A stretch of 64,000 nt of DNA, from contig OY740765.1 in assembly GCA_963513935.1 (NCBI GenBank), positions 68,916,253-68,980,252 on the forward strand, in the 5' to 3' direction. Made by a program: the position numbers and the translations under genes. This DNA is from Aphrophora alni (lineage: Eukaryota > Arthropoda > Insecta > Hemiptera > Aphrophoridae). The notes beneath the pieces were generated by a model. That model did not search any database. It was not told where the DNA came from and worked only from the letters and a program-made list of their open reading frames with translations. Position 1 is the first letter of the stretch. Every line of letters starts with the position of its first letter. Positions 13,601 to 26,900 of this stretch are shown here, in pieces.

Positions 13601-14943
13601 CAGATATAATGCCAAATTGTTGAGGCAATGCAAACAGGACCAAGCATTATGTGAATGTAGCCTATAGTTGTAATATTACTCAGATTAAAAGACCAAACTT
13701 TGAGGTCTGTTGAGAGGAGAAGGAACAGCAAGGTCATGCAAGTTGAATGACCTTGAATAACGGTTAAACTTCCAGGAGATAAGAGCCCAGTGCTCTCTCA
13801 TACACACACATACTTTCGCAAACGTCCACACAAGCGCGTGCGCACAGACTACAAATACCAGAGACTGTGTGAAGAAACTGTAGGAATCGTCAATGAATTA
13901 AATTTTGTTTTTATTGTCAAAATACTGTTTTATTAAAAATTGTTATTACCTGTAGATTTATTGTATAGTGTCTTAAAATACTTCGATTATTAAGTCGGTT
14001 CAATTCAAGTTTTGTAGTTTTTAAAACACTATTTTGCTATATGCAGCCGGCTTCGTTGGATGGATACTTCATTTAAAACCTAATCATTTACAGTGTACAA
14101 AATCAAATTACACACAATATAAAAGATAATTAAACTCCACTCAACGATAATAAATTTTCGGAAAAGATGGAATCAGAGCCGTACGAACTAAACGACTATG
14201 TGATCACATCTTTTCCGAATTTTTATTATCGTTGATTAAAGTATATTGATCTATTGTGTTATGTGTTATGTACAGTGTAAATGACAAATCTGGACCTGAC
14301 GAAGCCGGTTGTGTACGGTGAAACAGCGCTGTAGTGTTTTAAAAGCTGTGAAATTTAAATTGTAACGACTTAAAAACAAGGTATTTATAAATGATTATCC
14401 TGTAATTCAGTGAAGTGTATATCCTAACTTATACAAACATAACTAAATATATACACAAACGTCATTAGCAAATATTACAAGACAAATAAACAGAACAAAA
14501 ATTTTAACAAAAGGGGTGCAGTAGTTGTAAAACCTAACAGTTTTATCAAGGTAAACATTATTTTGTCTCTCTCTCAGGAGTTTTGCGTGTGACCTTGTAG
14601 TCACGCCTTGCTATGAACTAACAGGATTATTTTTTTAATCTATAACTTTTTTTGTGCTACATAGCCATAATATTTTTCTGATTAAAAAAATATGTGTTTT
14701 TTATGCTTAAACAGTTAATAAACTCATTTAAGTGTAGAATAAAGCAATGTATGTAGCCTATAAAGTTCTATTGAATTTGGTTCAGCAGTGTTTGAGGAAA
14801 GTGAACCACAAAGCTACTGACTTATGGACAAGTAAACCAGCCAAACTTTTTTCTTAGAGGCTGAATGAGATCAGCCTAAAACCATAATTTCATTGAAATC
14901 TGAGATACAATTTTTTTCAATTTATTTTCATTAAACATAAAAG

Positions 14944-14992
<49 letters not shown>

Positions 14993-17900
14993 TTTCACAC
15001 ATTATATAGAGTGTACATATATTCCATACAAATTTATTAAAGAGTTTTTGTTTTGCATGGGGGGGGGGAAGAGAGTTGATTTGGAGTTACGCAGATATTT
15101 ATCATCTAAAAAAAGAAAAAGAAATCAATTTGATGTCACATCTGATAGTTAACTTATTTATCAACGAATAATTATGTATTAATACTTATGTATAATTATG
15201 TATTTATGTTTATGTATTCAATGAATAATTTTTATGTTAGTAGGTCTTTTATTTATTGTTGTTTTCAGGTGGACGACTTCTAACTTCTCTTTTAGGTTAT
15301 CCTGAAACTTGCGTATTTAGAGGTGCTGTTCATGCCTGTACGTTAAGTCTTGCTTGTTGGTTTGTAGGAGGTAAGTTAGAAAGAGGATGTGGAACTGGTG
15401 ACATTGTTGCTGATTGGTTGTTTACATGTTGTATTCCAGCTAAGTTACGACTTCAGCATCACGAACCAATACGAAGAGGAGATTTGGACATGTCTCCTCA
15501 CACACAAGGTAAACTTTGTAAAACAAATATTATTATTATAATTAATTAATTATAATTCATAATTAGCTGCTTTGTTCAATATATTTACTGTACTATTTTG
15601 TAATAAAGAAATTACTTGTATTTGTGTCACCATATGTTGCACTACCGGTACTAGCTTAGTCAGATTAGAAAGAAAGTAAAACCAAGTAAATATTTATTTG
15701 TCAACAAAATGTTTAGGAACTATAATACCGCAGTAACTAAACTGATTGCTGGCTATTGCTTGCTACTGGCTGGTGTTCATAAGAAAAGAGGTTCATAATT
15801 TGCTGCTGCAAGCGCTACTATGTCAGAGCAAAGTGGTGTTTTGTTGGTGTTAAAATGTTCTTCACTGAAAATAATAATAAACTGAAGATATTCATCCTTT
15901 GCCACGATGAAAAATTTTTAAATAATAATTTAATAAAGTTAGGGAAGGACAAGTACAAGCCTGAATCATAAGATCTGTAAATTTTTTAAATGTGATGAGC
16001 AGGTCTTACTTAAAATGCACCATCGGACATGTACACACATACAACATTTTGAGGCCGGAGCTATTGGGCTTCTTATTCAAATATTCCACTACACTCCAAC
16101 TCTTTAGAGTCGTTGAGTACATTACCAGTAGTTTCAATAAAAACTGGTCAACCTTGTCAGTCATCGTGGACATTGACTCAACAAGAGGCACTGTGGTTTA
16201 ATGCAATTCTACAACTTCCCAGATGGTTTATTTATTATTGTTGTAATGGGGCCTTGTTGCTTTCTTCTACTGAAAATATGATGGATCTCTGTGACTACCC
16301 TACTACTTGTATGCCCAAAGGAGATTCAAGCTCCTAACAAATTATTAATTTTATAAATAAACTTAAAGCTATGAGTTGGGAATTGTCTGATGAGTGAATC
16401 CTCCATTTATATATAAAAATCTTGCTTTTGAGCTATAACCATTTAATTTGATATGTTCTAAACACTACAATTGAAGCTCCTTCAATGGCACATTCAAACA
16501 AGTTAATACAATCCATTAGAGTCTTAGAGTGTGATGGAAGCAAGCAACTTCATGGCATTTCTAGACAGTATATTCACATGGCATTATATCAACATTATTA
16601 CATTTTGTTGGGTTCTGTAGGCTATAATTGAAGCTGGTTCCCAGAACTCCCTGACAGGTTAATTTAATTCATTGGGTCCTCTACACTGCGATGAAAGCTT
16701 TTTCCCAGAACTCCCAGACAGGTTAATACAATTCATTAGATAATTTATTCTACAATATGAGCTGCTTGGTGGTACTTCCACACAGGTTAATACAATTAAT
16801 TGGATCATGTATTCTATGATATATGCTGCTTCGTGGTACTTCCAGACAGCTTAATACAATTCATTGGATCATGTATTCTATGATATATACTGCTTCGTGG
16901 TACTTCCAGACAGGTTAATACAATTCATTGAATGATATATGCTGCTTGGTGGTACTTCCAGACAGGTGAATACAATTTATTGGATACTGTAGACTAAGAT
17001 GGAAGTAGTTTCACAGCACTCCCAGATATATTAATAAAATTTATTGAATCATATATACTATGATATAAGCTGGTTAATGGCACTCCCAGATAGGTTAGTT
17101 AATACAATTCATTGGGTCCTGTGCACTCTGATGGTAGCTGCTTCACAGTACTTCAAAACAGGTTATTACCATTCATTGGGTATTATTTAACTGACCATAA
17201 GTTTAGATTTGTTGTAGATCAACGAACATTCACAATGAAGACAATATGGGCTGGCATCCATGATAGTTAGCTTATTAGCCAACCGCTAGTCCATATCTGC
17301 ATCAGTGACATTCCTAAACTTTAAATCACTAATATGGCAATACATTACAGAAACCACAGTTTCCCTAAACCTGTGGCAACTATGTATGATATACAATAGG
17401 ACAAAAAACTCACTCATCACTCTACAACTATGGAGTAGAGCCTTAAGAGTGAATAATGAATGTGACAAAGGGCCGGAAGACACAATAACACACATATCCA
17501 CATATTCAATAAAGACCAGACACTATATGTCCAGTCAATTACCTATCTGGACAGAAAACTAACATAGACTTCCCATATAACTTAATACTCTTCAAAGAGA
17601 AAATATGTGGTTTCACTACTAAATCCATTTCTCAATCAAAGTTATTTACATTGGTTACAATTAGTATGTTACTTATTGATGTATATGTGTTACGGGGTAT
17701 AATAGTTCTATATCATTCACTTTATTTGGCCATATAGAACAACAATAATATAATCTGTATAATGAAGAATGTTACCATAATTTATGTCACTACTTAGATA
17801 TATTCTTACTCATACTACACCCCTCTGGAGACCTACTCCAATTATTTTCAGACTACAACTATTTAAAAAACAAGGTTTTGAGAATACTAAGTAGGCAGTA

Positions 17901-20900
17901 GAATATGTCATATGATTTTTCATTAACATTCTTTCCTGTTGCAGACGTAGCTGGTATTATACAGATGCATACAGTTTGCCACTTTTGCTCACTTTTACAG
18001 TTTTGACTAGACAGGAGAAGATGATGTTATATGACTCATCATTAACACTCTTTCTGTTGCAGATGCAGATGGTATTACACGGATGCATACAGTTTGCCAC
18101 TTTAACGGATTTGATTAGACAGGAAAAGACAATGTCATATGACATCAATCTTTCTGTTGCAGACGTAGCTGGTATTACATGGATGCATACAGTTTGCCAC
18201 TTTTGCACACTTGTACGGTTTTGATTAAACAGGAGAAGAAGATGTCATATGAATCTTCACTAACATTATTTTATTTTCAGACACAGCTAGCCAAACAAAT
18301 TCCTACAGCAAGCCAATTTAGCATGCTTATTTCAATTTTGAGCAGTCAGTTGAAGAAGTTTTTGCATGTACTTTGTAGTCCCACAATCAACTTATTAATG
18401 AGGTATTTGTATTGTAATCCTTCCTTTACCTTGTTTATTACTATTCAAGCAGTACTACTCGTGATTAGTTCTGTCCACACATCTGGGTTTTTGTACAATC
18501 TGTCTTGAGGTTTTTCCTGACGGCTTTCTATTGTAGTGTGCATTTTCACTCTTTCTCTTAATAACAATGTTTTGTTTAATTAATTTATCTCTAATCATCC
18601 ATCATAAAAGCTTCTCTGTTTAACACATAGGAAATCATTTGTCACTTGCTTACTTCGTGATTACCTGGCCGTATGTGTACAATGGATTTAGGACTAATTA
18701 GGATATAACCACACAGCCTAAGTGATCCTAGCTAGGTTAAGAAATAAATGGTACAAAAACACTGCACAAGCTTTCTAACTAACGAAATAAAAACTGATAA
18801 CTCGTTGATCGGATCAATTTTGAAGAGATAGTGACCAAAATATTTCATTTGGGTCCTTAAAGGCTACATTGAGCAAAATTTGATCAAAATTATGATAGGC
18901 AATTTTGTATTTTTTTTTCTTATCGCAGCTACAACCAAATGTTTAGTTATCTTTTTTTTTTTATACCCTGAGATATGAGCAAAATATATCCTCATACCAA
19001 ATTTGATTAAAATCAGTTCATGTGTTTGGGCTGAAGAAGATTGCACATACGACAGACAGACATCATTCCAAAACTTACTATTTTGGACTCATAGGACCTC
19101 AAATGGATATATCTGCAAAAAGTTTAAGAAATTGATTTTTTGACATATCACATTAGTTTCTTTATACTTACATACATGTGAGAAAGCAAAAATTTGTAAT
19201 ATTCGTCAACGAATTATATTAAGAAGTCAAAACTAGAAATGGTATCAAATTGTACTCAAAGTAATTATTAAGTCTTAACAGAAACAAAGAACAATATAAT
19301 TATCACCTATTCTAGTCCTCTTAAAGAACAGATGTGGACTACTACTTTCTTTATCACACTCATTATAATAAATTAATTTAATTGGACACACAAAAACCTA
19401 TAACAGGTTAAACACATCAAAACCTATGAGTATGGTTTCTTCTCTTAACTCAATAATTACCCAATAAAGCCACATCACAAATTGGTGGAGAAACTGAACA
19501 TGTTTCGAAAAGTGAGTGGAATGTTTGTATGTTTTTTCTTCAGATACAAATTTTTTTGTATTGCAGCATAAAATTACCAGGCCACCTTTAACATTTAGAT
19601 TTTACTAATCACAATATTTCAACTGTGAACTGCTGTAGTATAACAAATTGATTATCTTGCTAATTATTCAAAAATATTATAGGTTTAATAATATTACTGT
19701 CCAGTAAATGTCTGACTTATTATAAACAATTTGATCCCAAAGATAACATTTAAAATAGGTTCTAACAATTTTTTGAATTTAAAAAATACTAATACAACAG
19801 TTATGGTTTCAGAATGTGGAGTGCCATCGTACTCTCTTCAAAAACGAATAATTGGTGGTGATGAAGCCTATTTTGGTGAATTTCCATGGCAAGCACATAT
19901 AAGAATAGCAGACTATCAGTGCGGAGGTGTGTTAGTCAGCCATCAATATGTGGCAACTGCAGCTCATTGCATTCATAGGCAAGTAATTATTAATAAATAA
20001 CATATTTACTTATTTTGTTTAAGTTTATCATGTTTCATTTACACATTGTGATTTTCCTGCTAACTAATTAACTGCAATTTTGTACTTTTTCATAAAATTT
20101 TACTATGAAACTACATATTAATTTTGTTATTAATTATCATGTAAGCTTAAGTTTTGGTAACTTTTAATATCTACTACAAGTATACTCAGCACTAATACAG
20201 TGAATGTTTATGCTTTGAACATGATTGAGAGCAAAGATATTCACATTCAACAAAATTGGCTTTATAATTTATAAGTTCTAAATAAAACACTAAGTGTTCA
20301 TAGTGGCTATTTTTTTCAATTGTGGCTTAAATTTATGTAACGCTTTGCTGACTACACCTGCCGGCATGATAAGTAGACCTTTTTAGCTTAAACATTATTT
20401 AATAATGATTTATTATTCATATATTAACCCTAAAACACTACTCATTCGTAAAAATTACGACCCGCCCTTTGTAAAATTTGGAGAATTCGTAGACAAAAGA
20501 CGGACACGCTCTGTCTTTTTGTTTACCTTCCTGCCATTGTGAATAGAGGCCACTGTCTCTTCGGCTAAGCTCAAAGTTGAACCGTTATTACCGTACTCAA
20601 GCTCGCGTCGTATATTTTACGAAAGAATAGCGTTTGCGAAAGTTTTAACTACCTATTAAGTGTTTGAATATTTTTTTTTGTAAATTATTGTTTTTATATT
20701 GTTAGTTTTTTAGTGTTGTAAATAGTTTATTGTGTAAATAGTGATTTTAGAGTTCAAAGTCTTTGATTTAGCTACTAAGTATATATTAATCACTGCAAGG
20801 AATGTGATTCTCAGTGAAGACAGAACTCTAATTTTGGCATTTTTGGCATTCTACCTAATGAACTTATTGTAAATCATTTTTCTCTTTTTATATCAATTAA

Positions 20901-23900
20901 ACACTTATAAATGATGTATTTTATGAATATCCGATTAATTTTTCCAATAAAATAATATTTAGATTTTTTTTCCAGATTAATTATTTTTTTAAACGTACTT
21001 GTAGTGGTGGTAAAAGACATTTTTTTACAGTTAAAATATGTAGGAGTTCATTGTTAAATATTTTTAAAAACACTTAAAAACAATAGAGGATTTAATATAA
21101 AAAATAGTCAACACTATAGTAAAGTTTAAAAAATAATAATAAAAATCAAAACAGAAAGTAGTAAAATTTACGAATGAATAGTGATTTCGTAACAATGAAC
21201 TAAGAGTAGTAATCTAGGGTTAATAAAGATATTTGCCATCATTTGTCATATAAAACTAATACACGACAAACTGCTGTTAGCAGTCATATATATAAACTGC
21301 TGTTATGCTACTAGAATATATTAGTGTTTTTCATGCTGTAGGTTTATCACTTGATAATGAGAGTTGATTTATACTCCCGAAACATCATGTATTAGATTTT
21401 ATGTATACAAATGATGACAAATGTCTGATTAAACAATACTAATAGTACACCATTTTGTTCTCATAGACAAAATCCTATGCAGGTTTCCCCCAGTAAATTC
21501 ACTCATGATCTGTTCGAGCAACACCAAGAATGAGCTGTTCATGATGGGAGATAAAATACAAATTCATTATATTAATTAATTATAATATTTTATGTAATAC
21601 AATTAAAAACACTTTCATTTTAATATTTGTTTACATTTAGGTTCATTTGTTTTATATTGCTATTATTTTCAGTCAAATCAAATTTTTCAATTGATTGTGT
21701 TGCTATTTGAGTTTTATTTCCTAACCTCCTGTCACATTGCTACATCACCTCATTGTCATTCTGCTGCAACAATATGTTGCCCACCATGTACCAATGAGGA
21801 GCAATGTAGACCTTCCCCCTCTCCACCTCACCATGCTCTCAGAAGAACAAAGGACATTGGGAGGCCACCAAACAGAATATTCACAGGGGATTGAATGTAT
21901 TAAAATTATTGAGATTGTTTATCTTGTCATTGATGAATTTTTAGAATATTATTCATTAACACTTTTCCATTAATTGTTATAATCTATGTCATGGATCTCA
22001 AATTAAATAACATGATTTGAAAAATAACAAAATTAATTGATTTAATTTGAATCTTATTTTGTTAAAAGAGCAGTATAATTATATCCTAATGATTGTAGGT
22101 GTATGACTTCATTGCAAATTAAAAACTTAAATGTGGTTTCCACAAAATTTTACACATTATTTATATGAAAGAAGTAATCCCCAAACCACTAATAAAACAC
22201 TAACACAATTAACATTAGAAAGATTAATAAACCCGTATGTACATTTCATTAACATAGCTACTATCTTCAGAGGGATATAAACCAATACTGAGGTGAGCAT
22301 TTGGAACAATTTATATATGTCATCATTTGGTATGATAGAAATGCCAGACATTCATATAAAAACTTTTTTAATGACATTTAAAAAAATAATAAATAATAAT
22401 AATACAACTTGTTGAAATAAAATTCTGAAAAATTGTACACTATTATATTCTTAGTTTAAACTTTTAGTATTGGTTTATATCCCTCTGAGGATGGTAGCTA
22501 TGTTACTGAAATGTACATAAGGGTTCCTTAAACTTTCTAACATTAATTATGTTAGTGTTTTATTAGTGATTTGTGGAATATTTCTTTCATATTGTTATTA
22601 ACCACAAGGCTCATTGGATGTTGTACATTATTTATATTTACACTGTATTTATATTTAAAAAATATTTTTTTTGGATTTTCTATTTGATGGTTATTATTAA
22701 TAAATTATAAATTTAATTGTCTAGAGCAAAACTAGGAGACATCGTGGTATTCTTAGGAGAATATGATACTCAGAACACAGGACAGTATCTTGAACCGTAT
22801 CCTGAAGAAGTGCACAGAGTTGTTAAAAAAATAATACACCCAAGCTTTCAATACAGGATTTCTCAGCCAGACAGGTGAGTACAGTACTTAAAATTGAGCT
22901 TAATAGTGATATTCAGAGTTCTCATCAATAATTTGAAGGATAATGTCAAACTCAGAAAGTTTGGCAGTACAGTAAAAACTCTCTAATCCGGATTAATGTG
23001 GCGCCGGCCGATCCGGATATCGAAAAATCCGGATTTCGGGGTGGCTACTTTTATATAGTTAAAGTGGTTTTAAACGTGATCAAATGTAGCAAATTTACGT
23101 TTTTAGCACTAAAATGCGTTGCGCTTACGATAAATTGTAGCTTTACCACAGTATTCTAAAAATTAGTTATGGTTTTTCAAATTACTGTAATATATAGACT
23201 TTACGTTTTAACTGTACTATTATGTAATTTGCCGTAGTTTGCCGGTATGGTAACTGGTAACAAAAGTACCAAAACAACAAAAGGTAAGTTAATTAAATAA
23301 ATATTACAATAGCTATGTTTAAAATTCTACTTATTTTAAGCTGAATGAGGCTCAGCATAAAGTATACAAACAACAATTAATTAGGTCTACAGTCTTAACT
23401 AAAAATATCAAACGAAAAATGAAGATTAGAAAATAAAACAGTACAATAAATACGTACAGGATTGTACACGTGAAATTTTGATGAACGTACGATAAATGTT
23501 AGTTTTCATTACAGTACAGTAATTTGTACTCATGTCAGTTTTTATTAAAAAAAAGATGTAATGGTAGCTTGCTTGGATGTAGCTCTTAGATGTAATATCT
23601 CTCCATCTACGAAAAAGAAGGAGATCGGCCGGTGAGGATTCTTCTTGTTCTTCCATGTAGTCTATCGGCTGTTCAAGTGCTTGAAAAGCTTCGCAATGAG
23701 TCATGATTTGTTTTTGTTGTTGAATCAGAACCGCACTACTGCCCAGTGCCCAGCTCAAAAACATCGTTCACTACTATTCGGCTCGAAAATATTATTTTTT
23801 TATAGAAAATTGTATTTTTATTATTTTTTATACAATGGCATACGACGGCCGGATATCGGATTTTCCGGATATCAGAAATCGGGATCAGAGAGTGTTTACT

Positions 23901-26900
23901 GTATTCCAATTTGACATTGTTCAATTTAATTATCCAATGTTTGGTATAACATATTTATAAATATTAACTGGATGTAAACATAAAAATTAATTTAAGATTA
24001 AAAAAAACAACAACACAATTATTGAGCTTATTTGGTTTCATTAATGGTCCGGGTAGTGTTGAGAAACTCATTTGTAGATTATACTAGTGTTTGGTTTTAT
24101 TCTTTTCACATAAAGTTTGATCTCCGTATATTTACTGCCTCTAGTTAATTTGGACATGCAAGTAATAATATTATACTTGCTAAAATTCAACCTAGCTGTT
24201 TATAAAAGAGTTCTTTTTTAGTTGTAGATGATTGGAAGTTTGAAATAGCTAGTGATTTAAACGAATATTTAATCTACTCTACTTCAACAGTATTATAGAA
24301 TTATGAAATGAGGTTACGTAAGGACCTGTGATGTGCACTGAAGTAAGTACAACAATAGTTGCTTAGCAACAGATAAATGCTACAACAATAGTTGCTTGGC
24401 AAAAGATAGACTCTAATAGTTACCTAGGAACAGATAAACCCTACTGCAAATAGTTGCTTAGCAACAGATACACCCTACAACGTTATCTGCTTAGCACTAG
24501 ATAGACCTTATGACATTAGCTGCTTAGCAACAGATAACTGCTACAACAATAGTTGCTCAGCAACAGAGATACATAGTTACTTAGCAACAGATAAACCTAC
24601 AAAAAATAGTAGTATAGGAACAGACAGACCTTACAACAATAACTGCCGGAAAGACCCTACAACAACAGATGCTTAGCAGCAAATAGATCCTTTAACAATA
24701 GCTACTCAGCGCAAGATAAAACCTACAAAAATAGATAATTAGCATCAGATAGACAATATAAAAATAGTAGCTTAGGAACAGACAGACCCTACAAAAATAG
24801 GTACTTAGGAACAGATAAACATACAACAGTAGTAATTTAGCAACAGGGGGGGGGGGATTCTAAGCAAATCTAATTTTGTTCTTGACTTTTTTTCTACACA
24901 ATTTATTTATAAAACTATATAATTTTATGTTTTACAAGGAATTTTGAATTTAAAGATATTCAAATGGTTATTTATTTATCCATGTAAATGAGTCGAAAAT
25001 TTCTCTGTCAAAAATGACTAAATAATTAGGGTCTAAACAAATATGATTGTTTAAAAAAAACTTTATAACACTATATATTTTCACACAGATAATTTGTTAA
25101 AATAATTTACTCACTCTCTACACATTATTTGGAACAATTTATTGTCTTCTTTTTTATATAATATTGAAATTATGGTATGATAAAAATGCCACACATCCAT
25201 ATAAACAGTTTTTTTTAATGTCTTTAGAAGTGGCCTACTAGTTGAAAAAAATTCTGAAAAAATTGTACTCTATTATATTCTAAGTTTAAACTTTTTTCTG
25301 AATACAATTATATAAATATTTACCTTTATGTGAGTATTCATGTCAATTTTCGAAGTTAACTCTATAAATTAATTCAACGTGTGTAATTTCTGATTATCCT
25401 AGGATTAATATTTTAATTATCATTTCTAAGGTTAATATTTTATACAGACTAGCTTAAACTAAATCAACACCAATGATTTTAGATAAGTTTTTATTTTGTA
25501 GCCTAGTCGATTAAGCAGGGTTTATTTAAATAACTTTAAAATGAATATACTCTAAGAACTATCACAGAATTATGAAATTTCTGTAAGTAGAGATTTCCAT
25601 GTGCAGACTAGATTTAACAAAATCAACAAAGCTGTTTTCAGTGACTTATGTGACTTGTAATGAAATAACCAGTGATTTTTATTTTGCATTAGTTTTTTCC
25701 CTTTATTCTATTTATCTTTAACAGTATTATAGAATAACCATTATGGTAATTGTTTTTAGATGAGAATTGTAGTTTGTTAAGAAGTACAGTAGAGTGTCGA
25801 TTATCTGAACTCAATTGAAATGTTCTTATAATAATTTTTGGAAGGATAAGCAATACTTGTAGTTCGATTTACGGTTTGACTGACTTAATAATACTTTTAA
25901 AAAGTAATTTTAAATGTTTAAACTGGTTAAAGCATATTGAAGTCGCTCACAATCTGTTTTAAAATTTATTGAAAGTGTTAAAATGGGTTAGAAAAATAAC
26001 ATTCGTAAGACATTCTGCCACCAGCAACATGGACATGTAATAATGTCAAAAAATTAAAGTTTGATTGCTTGTTTGAAAGACACGGGTGTGTAAGAGGGGG
26101 TAAGCTGTTTAAATGACATTTTATATCCGATAAATTCATTTCTAAGATGAAAATAGATTTTCAAACAACAAAATAAATAATCATGTTTAATTTTAGTATA
26201 ATTTGTTTAACATAAAGTGTTTATAAATTTGAGTGAAATATCGGGAGTGTGTTGAACCTTTATAACCGTAAACCGGAAGAACTCGTTTACGGAAGAGGAG
26301 AATCTCGTGGTTTTCAATAGAGTCTTAGAACAGAGTTTGGAGGGGAAGGTTGTGTTAAAGCAGTCTAGATCTGAGTTTAGTAGAGTATGGTTGTGTTTTA
26401 ATAAAAGTCTCAGTTCGGAAGTTGGAGGGACAAGATGTGTTCTCTGGTAAAAGAGATTTTAATAAAGATGTAGTGAGACGTTATAAACAGTTTTAAAGAT
26501 TAATAATCTTGATATAATAGTAATTATTAAATAATAAAAAAAACGTGAACTATTGATATAAAAGGTGAACATTGTAAAATGTACAAAGAAAATAATATTG
26601 CACGTGGTCGAGTTGATTGGACAGTTTGAATCGCGAGTTCGGGTTATGAACTAAGTTATAAAGATGTTTAAGTGAAACATTGAACTATAATACAAACAGT
26701 TATTTGACAGGTGTTTAACAATGAACTTTGAATAGCAGCAAACCGAACAGACCATGTTCACGTCGGAACTGAGAACAACATAGGAGAGCCTACCAATCTA
26801 CAAGAAGGTACTTCTGGAACGTAAGACGTATCATCTAGGAAATGTGCTTTTAAATGATAAAACGTGACTGGTATATACGTTAAGACTTTTCTTATAAATA

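Larger units (their letters stand above)
22164..22592. repeat. fold-back element 4, arms ~150 bp, two hammerhead motifs
   Basis: Left arm 22164-22305 (atgaaagaa...actaataaaacactaacaca...gagggatataaaccaatact) and right arm 22465-22592 (agtattggtttatatccctc...tgttagtgttttattagtga...tttctttcat) are clear reverse complements around a ~160-bp spacer. Both arms carry hammerhead cores pointing outward from the centre. It lies in intron 3, about 130 bp before exon 4. Confidence 0.85.

Noticed and set aside
18179..18508. 109-codon plus-strand ORF in intron 2
   Set aside because: It starts in the 118-bp tandem array and has no family resemblance. An added exon from the acceptor at 18281 would hit a stop quickly, and exons 2 and 3 already join in phase.
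19979..19990. GT donor six bases downstream of the exon 3 end (caa|gtaatt)
   Set aside because: It would enter exon 4 in the wrong frame and destroy the conserved protease sequence; the GC donor fits phase and consensus.
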